A DNA stretch of 64,000 bases from Fluviicola sp. (GTDB lineage: Bacteria; Bacteroidota; Bacteroidia; Flavobacteriales_D; Crocinitomicaceae): assembly GCF_039596395.1 (NCBI RefSeq), contig NZ_JBCNJT010000001.1, positions 1,957,315 through 2,021,314 of the forward strand, written 5' to 3'. Each line of letters begins with the position of its first letter. Position 1 is the first letter of the stretch. The position numbers and the translations under genes were made by a program. Below, piece after piece: positions 40,177 to 48,355 of this stretch. The notes below the pieces were generated by a model, which saw only the letters and a program-made list of their open reading frames with translations, was not told the origin of the DNA and did not search any database.

Positions 40177-42366
40177 ATGAAAAAAAATTACTTCATTTTA
40201 AGTCTGCTCTTTAGCATACTTGCCACATTTAACGGGTATTCCCAGACCTACTCTGCTTACGGGAGTACTCCTACAAATGACGATTATAACTACATTGATT
40301 ATTCCAGCGATACAATGTACTATACCTTTAATTCACTTGCTTCTGGAGCGTACAGTGATGCCACATTGACCATGGATGGTGATGCTTATTTTTATCCAGG
40401 AAGCTCTTTCAACATTTACGGACCAGGAACGACATTAATAGGAAACTTTACATCACCGACGTACTATGACTGCTCTCCATTTACGGCTACTGTAACAATA
40501 CCGTTTGCAGATGTCAATGCGTATGGAGGAAGTGTTGTTTTAAAATTTGTAAAACAAGGAAATGTAAGCCCTTACTGTAATTTCAACAGAATGCGCGCTA
40601 AAATTACATACAATTACTGTACAACAGGTGTTCCTTCCCAACAAGCCAGTTTCAATTTTACCACAGACAGCCTTTTTTGTCTTTCGGAAGATCCGATCAA
40701 TTTAGTGGGTTCTCCTACAGGTGGTACATTTACAGGTATGGGAGTTGTCAATAACACCATTGATTTGAGCACCTTACCGAATGCGTTCGGGGTTTACAAC
40801 ATCACATACACAGTTACCGAAGCAAACGGGTGTTATACACAAGATAGTGCCAAGTTTACTGTAATGACAAATCCGGCAAATGAATCAAAAACGGTATGTG
40901 AAAATACCTGGACGGTTTTGGACTACGGAAATATAGTAAAAGTTTATGCAACAGATAAAGACCTGGTCAACCAACTTGGAATGGGAAATATCATGATGCT
41001 GCCTCCAATTACTTCTAACCCGATGGACTTGTACACTGCTATTGTGTCAACTCCATACAACTATGAAATAACTTCTCTTGATACCAGCAATTTTCAAACG
41101 GTTGATCATGATGATATCACCGGAGATGATCGTGGCGGAATCGCAGTAACAGCAAATTACGTGTATATTGTAGGTGATGATGCTACCGGCCGATTTGGTC
41201 TGAATCTTCAAAATGGCATGGATCTACCAAAACGCGACGGAATCTTTACAGACTTGTCCACATTGAAGTTATACACGCTTTACAATACAGTTGCTCCCTT
41301 CACTCCAAACGATGACAACCTGAATGGATTTACTATGAATGCTTTACGCTCATTGAATGAAGATTTGAGCTACGGAACAGAAATCATCATGTTGTCTCAG
41401 CCAATTACAGTTGGAGTACTGGACCAAGGTGTAATGCTTGCCGGATACAATGAGTTGATCGTTGGAACTGCTTACGGAAATTATGACTTTTACCACATCT
41501 CTATCCTAAACGGATTGGTTACGCCAATGGGGCAGCACAACCTGAACGTATACGGTTCTGAAAACTGGGCTGACTGGGGAATGTCGGGATTTGACGGAAC
41601 AGACCGCCACGCTTACTTCCGCGATGATAATGATTCGATTGTTGATTTTAACTTTACTACGAACACTGCAACAGCTATCCTGGATATTACCGACTTTTCG
41701 GACATGGCTAGTTTTGTAATTCATCCTACAAACAATCGTTTTTACGGGCACTACGAAAGCAGCACCCCTACTTTTGGCGGGGGCGACGAAAACCTGATTT
41801 ACTTCCAGGCCACAGATATGGCTACGCAATTGATGGGAACAGCTGCGAATTTTGGTTGTCCGAACAAAATCACGTTGATGTTTAACACCATCGACCTTGG
41901 TCCTGATACAACGGTATGTTCAGAAGATGGATTGTTCATCATTCCGGGAGGATTCGGTTATAGCTCTTATACCTGGAACGGTGTAAACAACAATTACAAC
42001 TCATTTGCAGTTCAAAGCTCTGGTGAAGTAGTTCTATCCGTAGTAGATAATGCGAATTGTACACTTACTGACAGTGTTTTTGTAACGGTTGTTGATTGCG
42101 GTACTACAGGAATAGAAGAATTGGGTGTATCCTCTCTGGAAATCTACCCGGTTCCTAACAACGGATCATTCCAGGTTGCTTTTGACGCTTTGAAAGAAGA
42201 AACGCAATTGATCATTATCGATGCTCAGGGAAAACAAATCAGTGAGCAATCCATTTCCAAAGGAGAAACAGCGGTTAACATGAATATCCAGGTTCAGCCG
42301 GGAATTTACTTTGTTCGCCTGGTTTCCGAAACAGGATCTACACAGCGTGCAATCAGCATTCAATAA
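40177..42366 (+). CDS. T9SS type A-sorted secreted protein
   Basis: The 729-residue protein has a signal peptide (cleavage near GYS-QTY), an N-terminal ~130-residue beta domain, a short Ig-like part with a CxxC-like pair (SPTGGTFTGMG, YTVTEANGCYTQDS), a large central beta region with WADWGMSGFDGTDRHAYFRDD (probably propeller-like), a second small cysteine domain (PDTTVCSEDGLFIIPGG) and a type A sorting domain: LEIYPVPNNGSFQVAFDALKEE, IIDAQGKQISEQS and YFVRLVSETGSTQRAISIQ. The latter directs T9SS secretion and attachment. The central region is not a known enzyme. It ends before a shared terminator. Confidence 0.88.
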   Translation: MKKNYFILSLLFSILATFNGYSQTYSAYGSTPTNDDYNYIDYSSDTMYYTFNSLASGAYSDATLTMDGDAYFYPGSSFNIYGPGTTLIGNFTSPTYYDCSPFTATVTIPFADVNAYGGSVVLKFVKQGNVSPYCNFNRMRAKITYNYCTTGVPSQQASFNFTTDSLFCLSEDPINLVGSPTGGTFTGMGVVNNTIDLSTLPNAFGVYNITYTVTEANGCYTQDSAKFTVMTNPANESKTVCENTWTVLDYGNIVKVYATDKDLVNQLGMGNIMMLPPITSNPMDLYTAIVSTPYNYEITSLDTSNFQTVDHDDITGDDRGGIAVTANYVYIVGDDATGRFGLNLQNGMDLPKRDGIFTDLSTLKLYTLYNTVAPFTPNDDNLNGFTMNALRSLNEDLSYGTEIIMLSQPITVGVLDQGVMLAGYNELIVGTAYGNYDFYHISILNGLVTPMGQHNLNVYGSENWADWGMSGFDGTDRHAYFRDDNDSIVDFNFTTNTATAILDITDFSDMASFVIHPTNNRFYGHYESSTPTFGGGDENLIYFQATDMATQLMGTAANFGCPNKITLMFNTIDLGPDTTVCSEDGLFIIPGGFGYSSYTWNGVNNNYNSFAVQSSGEVVLSVVDNANCTLTDSVFVTVVDCGTTGIEELGVSSLEIYPVPNNGSFQVAFDALKEETQLIIIDAQGKQISEQSISKGETAVNMNIQVQPGIYFVRLVSETGSTQRAISIQ

Positions 42367-42389
42367 TTCATAACCAATAAGTAACAAAA

Positions 42390-42424
42390 AAGCCGGCCTG
42401 GAATATTCAAGCCGGCTTTTTTTA
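42390..42424. terminator. Bidirectional terminator between the type A-sorted protein and azoR
   Basis: AAAAAAGCCGGC pairs with GCCGGCTTTTTT around CTGGAATATTCAA; T-runs on both strands. Confidence 0.93.
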
Positions 42425-42433
42425 TGTTCTTTT

Positions 42434-43057
42434 TTAAGCCATTGCTTCCAGGTCTTCCGGGATAGAGATGCTTTGGATTGCACGTTCAAGGGTAGTTTCT
42501 TTCCAGCCTGGAACAGACGTTCCATCCGCCCAATAAGCTGTAGTATCTGTCATTCCAAGGAAACCGAGCATGCCTTTCAGATACGGGGTTAAAAAATCGA
42601 ACGCCTGCATCGGTCCTTCCGTGTAAACAGCACCTCCGGACAATGCCAGGAATACCTTCTTTCCTTTCACCAAACCTTCCGGACCGGCTTCCGAATAGCG
42701 AAAAGTTTGTCCGGAGCGTGTAATGTGGTCGAGCCAGGATTTTAACTGTGCTGGAATGGATAAATTGATCAGCGGCGCACTGATTACCAGAATATCCGCA
42801 TCCAATAATTCGGTTACAGCTGCTTTTGAATAAGCTGCAGCTTTGATCATTTCCTCCGTATGCTGGTCTTCTGGCATGAAAAATGCCGCCACTTCTCCCG
42901 TTGAAACGTAAGGTGCCGGATCGGCTATTAAATCACGAAGGATTACCTGGCTATCCGGATATTGAATCTGCAATTTTTCAATGATTGCTTTTCCCAGTTG
43001 CGTACTGAAAGAAGCTGCTCCTTTTGTACTTGATGTGATGTGAATGATTTTTTTCAT
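42434..43057 (-). CDS. azoR: FMN-dependent NADH-azoreductase
   Basis: The 207-residue flavodoxin-fold enzyme has IHITSSTKGAASFSTQLG (FMN phosphate loop, residues ~4-21), SAPLINLSIPAQLKSWLDHITRSGQTFRY (~93-121) and FLALSGGAVYTEGP. These match AzoR, which reduces azo bonds and quinones with NADH. The gene is divergent from an hxlR regulator with promoters facing each other, the usual arrangement of HxlR-controlled quinone/aldehyde responses. ATG at 43057 gives the typical start (MKKIIHI); a start 18 bases upstream is less likely. Confidence 0.9.
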   Translation of the reverse strand: MKKIIHITSSTKGAASFSTQLGKAIIEKLQIQYPDSQVILRDLIADPAPYVSTGEVAAFFMPEDQHTEEMIKAAAYSKAAVTELLDADILVISAPLINLSIPAQLKSWLDHITRSGQTFRYSEAGPEGLVKGKKVFLALSGGAVYTEGPMQAFDFLTPYLKGMLGFLGMTDTTAYWADGTSVPGWKETTLERAIQSISIPEDLEAMA

Positions 43058-43060
43058 AGT

Positions 43061-43090
43061 TTGCTTTTTGGACAAAATTAGGTAGCTTTG
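43061..43090 (+). promoter_or_regulatory. Promoter of the hxlR gene
   Basis: TTG at 43061-43063 is followed after exactly 19 bases by TAGCTTTG at 43083-43090. On the opposite strand TAATTTTG (43080-43073) is a good -7 box for azoR, so the two promoters overlap. Confidence 0.75.
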
Positions 43091-43103
43091 CTTTCTAAAA
43101 GTG

Positions 43104-43127
43104 AGTAGTATACTTTAAGTTAGTACT
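43104..43127. promoter_or_regulatory. Imperfect palindrome, candidate HxlR operator
   Basis: AGTAGTA ... TAGTACT forms an imperfect two-fold symmetric site between the hxlR promoter and its start codon. HxlR-type proteins bind such AT-rich palindromes, so it may control both genes. Not proven. Confidence 0.4.
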
Positions 43128-43155
43128 TACCTTTTGGTTAGTTATTCAGGAAAAA

Positions 43156-43542
43156 ATGGAAAAAAAAACACCCAAATTCCCACCCCTGTCTGCCGCTCCG
43201 ACATCTACGGAATGCAACGGGCGTTTAAATGCACTCGAAGATGCTTTGTTCGTGATCGGAGGAAAGTGGAAGCTGAAGGTGATCATTGCACTCAGAGACG
43301 GTGACATCAAACGGTTCAACGAACTTCAGAGAAGAATTACGGGGATATCAGCTAAAATGCTTTCCAATGAATTGAAAGACTTGGAGATGAACGGTTTTGT
43401 GAGCAGAACGGTTCTGAACCAAACTCCGGTAGTGGTCGAATATGCATTGACGGAATACAGTGCTTCGTTAAGCCAGGTATTGCATGAGCTGGTTGAATGG
43501 GGAAAAATGCACCGGGAAAAAATCCGGGAAATGCGGTCCTGA
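43156..43542 (+). CDS. HxlR-family transcriptional regulator
   Basis: The 128-residue protein carries the winged-helix HxlR domain: LNALEDALFVIGGKWKLKVIIALRDGDIKRFNELQRRI, GISAKMLSNELKDLEMNGFVSRTV and VVEYALTEYSASL. The N-terminal cysteine in STECNGR (~residue 21) is at the position where redox-sensing HxlR members such as QorR and YodB place their reactive cysteine. It is divergent from azoR, so quinone or diamide sensing is a reasonable inference. It is followed by an unknown gene after 12 bases. Confidence 0.9.
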   Translation: MEKKTPKFPPLSAAPTSTECNGRLNALEDALFVIGGKWKLKVIIALRDGDIKRFNELQRRITGISAKMLSNELKDLEMNGFVSRTVLNQTPVVVEYALTEYSASLSQVLHELVEWGKMHREKIREMRS

Positions 43543-43554
43543 TATCCATGCTCT

Positions 43555-43947
43555 ATGATCAGGCTCTCCCACTCTATTAACTCCATCAACTTCACGTTTG
43601 ACCAGGACGGCCTGGATGCTTTTATCCGATTATTCGGGCGGTTATTCGCGGAGAAAAATGCCGAAATCGACCGTATTCCTTTTCTTCAAAAAGACGGAAC
43701 CGAATCACTCATAAAACTATCGTTTGCTATTGCAGGTGAAAACACACTCAGGCTGTCAAAAAACCAGCTGCATATAACTATGGAGCAGGAAGATTCGGAT
43801 GATACACTTGAGCGTTTCCGGCAATTACGATCCAACCCGGAAATGCTGTACCCGGAATGGATACAGGTAAAAAAGCTTTCGAATCACCGGACTGTGTACC
43901 TCTACATGTTTTTCAGAACCGATTTAAATAACAAAAAACCGGTCTGA
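43555..43947 (+). CDS. Unknown cytoplasmic protein downstream of hxlR
   Basis: The 130-residue protein has no signal peptide and no motif I know. It contains LDAFIRLFGRLFAEKNAEIDRIPFL and a predicted beta-alpha C-terminal part (HRTVYLYMFFRTD). It lies 12 bases after hxlR and ends in a terminator stem that overlaps its stop codon, so it belongs to that operon. Confidence 0.5.
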   Translation: MIRLSHSINSINFTFDQDGLDAFIRLFGRLFAEKNAEIDRIPFLQKDGTESLIKLSFAIAGENTLRLSKNQLHITMEQEDSDDTLERFRQLRSNPEMLYPEWIQVKKLSNHRTVYLYMFFRTDLNNKKPV

Positions 43948-43967
43948 AAAATCAAACCGGCTTTTTT
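43939..43967 (+). terminator. Terminator after the hxlR operon
   Basis: CCGGT-c-TGA pairs with TCA-a-ACCGG, followed by CTTTTTT; the stem overlaps the stop codon of the preceding gene. Confidence 0.82.
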
Positions 43968-43993
43968 ATATATCCTCTTTCGAGGCTGGTAAA

Positions 43994-44383
43994 TTACCTC
44001 ATAATGTATACAGTCTCCCGTCGGTTACCGCATAGGAAATAATATGTTCCCGCCGGCCAGGATTCTGTTTCGATCAATTGTGTTCCGCTGATGGTTCCGG
44101 TATACATTTCTACACCCTGGGAATTGACCAACTGGAACGGAACTGCTTTGGAAAGTCCGAATACTTCCAAAGTCAGGTAGTTGGAATTGAACGTATTGTG
44201 GATGTTCAGTGTCATTGGAGCGGCCTTATCGGCTGTTTCCAATGAACCATCGGAAAAAGACTGATTTTCCAGATCTGATTCCTGTACAAACAAACACATG
44301 GGAACAGGCTCATATTTTTGAGCAAAAGCAAAAAGGTTGCTGATTACAACTGCTACTAAACTGATTGATAGAAAACGTGCCAT
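43994..44383 (-). CDS. Small secreted protein ending in a sorting-domain-like module
   Basis: The 129-residue protein has a signal peptide (cleavage near AFA-QKY), a short region (~22-55) and then LNIHNTFNSNYLTLEVFGL, PFQLVNSQGVEMYTG, SGTQLIETESWPAGTYYFLCGNRRETVYIMR. This last ~75 residues has the pattern of a T9SS type A sorting domain (beta strands with the turn WPAGTYYF) but lacks a cargo domain. Either it is an unusually small secreted cargo or the module is used for something else. The final residues lack the usual KVxx ending, so the sorting assignment is tentative. It starts alone in an otherwise gene-free gap. Confidence 0.6.
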   Translation of the reverse strand: MARFLSISLVAVVISNLFAFAQKYEPVPMCLFVQESDLENQSFSDGSLETADKAAPMTLNIHNTFNSNYLTLEVFGLSKAVPFQLVNSQGVEMYTGTISGTQLIETESWPAGTYYFLCGNRRETVYIMR

Positions 44384-44624
44384 ACTCCTTTAATTTTTAA
44401 TGTACCGTTCCAGCCTGGTGATTGCTTACAGACAACAACTATACCAAGCAAAAAAAGTTACATTCCGGAAAAAGGCAAGAAGTACTAAATCGATTTAAAA
44501 ACCGTTTAAAAGAGCGCACAAAACATCGGAAAACCGCAATTTTACTAGGATTTTCATTTTAACATTTTCAAACAAGATCATTTTAGAAACTGAGAGAACC
44601 GTGCCAGCCCCACTTGGATTTTGC

Positions 44625-44656
44625 TTCAAAATGAAAACCGGTTTTTTCAATTTGAA
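44625..44656. repeat. TTCAAAATGAAAA-type inverted repeat
   Basis: TTCAAAATGAAAA and TTTTTTCAATTTGAA enclose CCGG. A perfect relative lies at 55409-55444. It follows the stop of the response regulator gene. Confidence 0.55.
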
Positions 44657-44677
44657 AATAGCACACAGGCTAACTCC

Positions 44678-45298
44678 CTATTCCAGGCCATTTTTCAAAG
44701 CCCATTTTAACAGGATGTTCTTTTCCTTGGGTAATCCGAGTTTCTCAATGATATTGGAGCGATGGCCTTCGATGGTCTTTTCGGAAAGAAAAAGCATTTC
44801 TGCAATTTGTTTACTGGTTTTTTGCTGCGCTATCAATTCAATGATCTTTCTTTCGGAGAAAGTCAGTTTATCCAGTTCACTGGTGCCGGTTTCACGCACA
44901 CTGACCAAATCATTCAACAGGGAATCACTCACATACTGGTTTCCTTTTGCCACTTCTGCCAGGCAATTCTTCAATTCCACTTGCGCATGTTCCTTAAGGA
45001 TATAGCCGTAAACTCCGTATTCTTTTGATTTGTTGTAAATGGTCATTTCGTTGTGCATGGTCAGTAGAATGACTTTTGTCTTTAGTTTCAGTTCCTGCAC
45101 TTTTTTGGCCACATCCAACCCGTCCAGTGCCGGCATATTGATGTCTAAAATGGCAATATCCGGTGTGCGGAGCTGGATCATATTTAAAGCTGAAACGCCG
45201 TTAGCACAAGTTGCAACTACCTGGTATCCGTAAGATTCCACGAAACTCTGTGTTCCCTGCAGTGTAAAAGGGTGATCGTCTGCAATTACGATTGTCAT
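44678..45298 (-). CDS. NarL/FixJ-family response regulator
   Basis: The 206-residue protein has an N-terminal receiver (VIADDHPFTLQG acidic pair, IAILDINMPALDG phospho-aspartate near residue 54, and the LLTMHNE switch) and a LuxR-type DNA-binding domain (ELDKLTFSERKIIELIAQQKTSKQIAEMLFLSEKTIEGHRSNIIEKLG). The gene's first base overlaps the last four of the TPR kinase gene at 45295, so they form a two-component pair. The phosphoacceptor is present, so it is likely active. Target genes are not visible. Confidence 0.93.
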   Translation of the reverse strand: MTIVIADDHPFTLQGTQSFVESYGYQVVATCANGVSALNMIQLRTPDIAILDINMPALDGLDVAKKVQELKLKTKVILLTMHNEMTIYNKSKEYGVYGYILKEHAQVELKNCLAEVAKGNQYVSDSLLNDLVSVRETGTSELDKLTFSERKIIELIAQQKTSKQIAEMLFLSEKTIEGHRSNIIEKLGLPKEKNILLKWALKNGLE

Positions 45299-47289
45299 GT
45301 TGTTTTCTTTAAGTCAATAGTGATGATGGTACCGTTTTTATCGGAATGTATTTTTGCATGGCCTCCGATGGCCTTGCTCCGTTCGATGATATTGTGAAGC
45401 CCGAAAGCATCTTTCTTGGAGAGTGTTTCCTGTACATTGAATCCTTTCCCGTTGTCTTTGATCTGGATCATGAGGTCTTCCGTGCTTTCCCGGATTATAA
45501 TCTTGGCAGCTACAGCTTCCGCATATTTGATAATATTGGAAAGTGCTTCCTGGATAATGCGGTAAACCTGTAATTCATCGGAAACGGACAACGAGTTGCA
45601 GTACACGATATCTGAAGTTACCATCAACTGATTCACCGACTGGGCGCGGTCGAGTAATTGATTGATGCTGGCCGAAAGCCCTACTTTCTCAAACATTACC
45701 GGGTGGAGGTTCCTGCTAATGCTCCGGATATCCTTGATGATGGAATCGATCTTTTCCCCGGACTGCCGGGGATTGGATCCGATGGAATGTTTCAGGTTCA
45801 GCAGTTCATGGCTCACGCTGTCGTGCAGATCACTGGCAATACGCCTGCGTTCCTCTTCGGTTTTATCGAGTAATTGCTTGGTATATTGTTGCGCACGCTT
45901 GTTCTCTGTTTTGATTTTCTTCTGTCTCTGACGGGAAAATACAATGACCAACACCAAAAGAAGCCCCATAAGGAGGGAAAACAACAGTGCAATGGTTGTT
46001 TTTCCATTGGAGATGGTTTCTTTCTGAAATGCAATCTGCTCTTCCTTTCGTTTGGTTTCATGCAATTTATTCAACTCCATGGTTTTGTTGATCACTTTTT
46101 GATTACTGATACTATTTTCGGCCTGTTTCAGTTTTTCGGAATAGAAAAAGGCTTTCTCGTAATTTTTAGCCAGCAGGGCATTGTCTCTCAACACCTCGGC
46201 AAAAGCTGCCTGGTTTTGATAATCTTCTTCTTCTATTACCGTTTCCAGGGCTTTTTCGATCAGGGCAATATCTTTGATCCCTTTCCCGGATTTGATTTCA
46301 TATTCGGCCAAGGCAACCGTGTACTCCACATCTGAAACGGGGGAATTCAATTCCACTACCAATGGTTTAAGCTCCTCCAGGATTGCTCCGGCCTGCGCTA
46401 CCCTGTTCTCATGCAGCAGCATTTCCACGTAAAACGCCGACAGCGAAAGATCCAGGGATTCATCTTCCAGTTTACTTTTTTTGAAAAAATGGTAGGCCGA
46501 ATCGATCAACTGATACTGCATCGGATTATCCGTTTCCTGGTACAAAATGATCTTATTGTGCAGGGATGTAAGCATGTTTACGGTATCTTTCACCTGTTTG
46601 AAAGAATTCATCGCCTTCTTAAAGTAAGCATCCGAAGCCTTATAGTCTTTGATATACAAATGCACCAGCGCCAGGTTGTCGTAAATGGCGCCTTTTCCGT
46701 TTTCGTTGTCTGTCTTTTTGAACCATTCCAGTGCTTTCAGATCGTATTGAATAGCCTTTTCATGATCTCCTATTGCAAAATAGCAATACGCCAGATCTCC
46801 GTAACCATGTGCCACTTCCACACAGGTATTGAAATCAAAAGGGGTGTATTTGATCAGTCTCCTGAAATAAGGCATTGCGTTTCGGTACTGGTTCTGATTG
46901 AGTTCATAATTCCCCAAATACGAGTCAACGAACAGGGAATTATCCCACGACACTTTCTTTCTATAGTGTTTTTCAAAGGACAGAATGGTATCCCGGGTAC
47001 TTTCCCGGAAGAGGGAGAAATACATTTCCAGTTCGGCCAGTTCCGAAAGTGCGAGTGCCGCCTTATCGTACTCGTGTTTTTTTAATTGCTTTTCGTAATA
47101 AGCATTGAAGACATCGTAAAAATTATCGTTGTGATAATTGGTCCTTTTTGAAAGCCAGAGACAAGTGTCATCCAACCCTGTGCGGGATTCCTGGCGATAA
47201 ATAACTTCACTACCCCGTCCACCGCAGGCGCTTAGAAAAAGCAGTAACAGTGAAACAGTTCCAAAAAGTTTTATCCATTGTTTATTCAT
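45295..47289 (-). CDS. TPR sensor histidine kinase, HisKA_3 type
   Basis: The 664-residue protein has a signal peptide or lipoprotein leader (LLLLFLSAC), TPR repeats over ~60-390 (AHGYGDLAYCYFAIGDHEKAIQYDLKALEWF and others), a coiled coil, one membrane helix (TIALLFSLLMGLLLVLVIVF, ~447-467) and a cytoplasmic kinase: RRRIASDLHDSVSHELLNLKHSIG (HisKA_3, His in DLHD) and the ATPase domain with NIIKYAEA (N box) and DNGKGFNVQ (G1). The TPR part would face the periplasm. It is the sensor for the NarL-type regulator. The start at 47289 gives a leader with the cysteine lipobox and is preferred over 47352. Confidence 0.92.
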   Translation of the reverse strand: MNKQWIKLFGTVSLLLLFLSACGGRGSEVIYRQESRTGLDDTCLWLSKRTNYHNDNFYDVFNAYYEKQLKKHEYDKAALALSELAELEMYFSLFRESTRDTILSFEKHYRKKVSWDNSLFVDSYLGNYELNQNQYRNAMPYFRRLIKYTPFDFNTCVEVAHGYGDLAYCYFAIGDHEKAIQYDLKALEWFKKTDNENGKGAIYDNLALVHLYIKDYKASDAYFKKAMNSFKQVKDTVNMLTSLHNKIILYQETDNPMQYQLIDSAYHFFKKSKLEDESLDLSLSAFYVEMLLHENRVAQAGAILEELKPLVVELNSPVSDVEYTVALAEYEIKSGKGIKDIALIEKALETVIEEEDYQNQAAFAEVLRDNALLAKNYEKAFFYSEKLKQAENSISNQKVINKTMELNKLHETKRKEEQIAFQKETISNGKTTIALLFSLLMGLLLVLVIVFSRQRQKKIKTENKRAQQYTKQLLDKTEEERRRIASDLHDSVSHELLNLKHSIGSNPRQSGEKIDSIIKDIRSISRNLHPVMFEKVGLSASINQLLDRAQSVNQLMVTSDIVYCNSLSVSDELQVYRIIQEALSNIIKYAEAVAAKIIIRESTEDLMIQIKDNGKGFNVQETLSKKDAFGLHNIIERSKAIGGHAKIHSDKNGTIITIDLKKTT

Positions 47290-47481
47290 CCAAAACGAAT
47301 TTCCCGCTTTAAAAATACCAGTTTGAAACGGATCCGATGCTTTTTCAGGCAAAATAGAGGGTTTCCCCTTAGTGGATAACTACTTAAAATAGCTGACATT
47401 TGCTGAAGAAGTTCTAGAAAAATGACCGTAACCGGTCTTTACTATAATACACCCGATTATTACTACTTATAGCGTAAGGTA

Positions 47482-47518
47482 AAAAATCCTCCGTCAGCTG
47501 AATGAACGGAGGATTTTT
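47482..47518. terminator. Strong bidirectional terminator-like hairpin
   Basis: AAAAATCCTCCGT pairs with ACGGAGGATTTTT, with T-runs on both strands. No gene ends immediately on the + side. Confidence 0.82.
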
Positions 47519-47615
47519 GTTTTTACATCTTCATTATAACATGAATTACCTGACGATGCAACTTTTACGCAAGTGGAAGTGGATAGTGTTTATTTATTCA
47601 TTGAATAGTTGGTTT

Positions 47616-47646
47616 AAAAAAAGCAGAGGTCGCTACTACCTCTGCT
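47616..47646 (-). terminator. Terminator of the gene at 47718
   Basis: On the minus strand AGCAGAGGT pairs with ACCTCTGCT and is followed by seven T residues. Confidence 0.85.
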
Positions 47647-47717
47647 CTCCTGTGAAAGCTAACATTAGGCGCTGTTGTAGTGTTCGTTTCAGTGAATAGC
47701 GGTGGTATTACTCTTTT

Positions 47718-48140
47718 TCACATCGCTGTTCTCTCGGTATTAATTTCCTGTTGTAGTATGGAAATTGCTCCTTTCAACTGATGGATATAACTTCTGCTGG
47801 GGAACTGGTCGATAATCAATTCCGGGAAGTCTGAAGGAATATCCATCCCGTTTGCATAATGCAGGTACAATACATAATAGTTCTTCAGGTATTCATTCTG
47901 AATCGCCAAATAGGTATTGACAGTATTCATTTTATTAGCTATTGCAGTCATCAAAAGCTGTTTGTAAGTCCTGTCAGGAAACTGATTCAAATGCTTCTGA
48001 GGAAAATCGAACGGCAATAATTCTCCGCGGGAAAAATGCCAGTACAACTCAAAGTAAGACTCCAGGTCCCGGATCTCTTCCAGAACTGTTTTAGCATCGG
48101 GAAGCGGCGAAAGTGTTACATCTGTCAATAAAAATTCCAT
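47718..48140 (-). CDS. Unknown cytoplasmic helical protein
   Basis: The 140-residue protein contains two similar helical segments: DLESYFELYWHFSRGELLPFDFPQKHLNQFPDRTYKQLLMTAI and LKNYYVLYLHYANGMDIPSDFPELIIDQFPSRSYIHQLKGAI, an internal duplication of ~50 residues. No family is recognised. It stands alone between the kinase operons and has its own terminator. Confidence 0.6.
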   Translation of the reverse strand: MEFLLTDVTLSPLPDAKTVLEEIRDLESYFELYWHFSRGELLPFDFPQKHLNQFPDRTYKQLLMTAIANKMNTVNTYLAIQNEYLKNYYVLYLHYANGMDIPSDFPELIIDQFPSRSYIHQLKGAISILQQEINTERTAM

Positions 48141-48292
48141 TTCTCTTCATTTTAGTCTGCAATCCTGTTAGCATTGCATCGTTGACTGAAACAAGTATAG
48201 GGCTCTTTCCGGTGCAAATCCGGGGGAATGTCATGAAAACCGGAATCGATGTCACGAAAAACCAAAAACGAAGCATGGGATTTTTTTCAATG

Positions 48293-48353
48293 ATCCATGA
48301 TGAATGGTTGAATTATCAAGGCTACAATGGCCCATTGATAATTCATCATGGAT
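48293..48353. repeat. AATTATCAA-family hairpin after the LytTR gene
   Basis: ATCCATGATGAAT pairs with ATTCATCATGGAT, and an inner ATTATCAA pairs with TTGATAAT, a 60-base stem-loop just beyond the LytTR stop codon. Probable terminator or mRNA stabiliser. Confidence 0.7.
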
Positions 48354-48355
48354 AA

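Larger units (their letters stand above)
47290..47717. other. Gene-free gap with two terminators
   Basis: Two strong hairpins are the main content, at 47482-47518 and 47622-47646. A frame at 47502-47699 has no plausible protein features and crosses the second terminator. The remainder, including the likely promoter region of the kinase operon, shows no recognisable gene. Confidence 0.6.

Noticed and set aside
39951-40214. Possible 87-residue + strand gene
   Set aside because: It overlaps the start of the type A-sorted protein, has no recognisable features and crosses hairpins of the leader.
46411-47085. Long + strand frame of 224 residues
   Set aside because: It is the antisense of the TPR kinase gene.
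47502-47699. Plus-strand frame of 65 residues
   Set aside because: It runs across a terminator hairpin and has no recognisable protein features.
48190-48250. Cobalamin-riboswitch-like GGTGCAAATCC
   Set aside because: Only this short stretch fits; the rest of the conserved core, including the B12 box, is missing, and no B12 gene follows.
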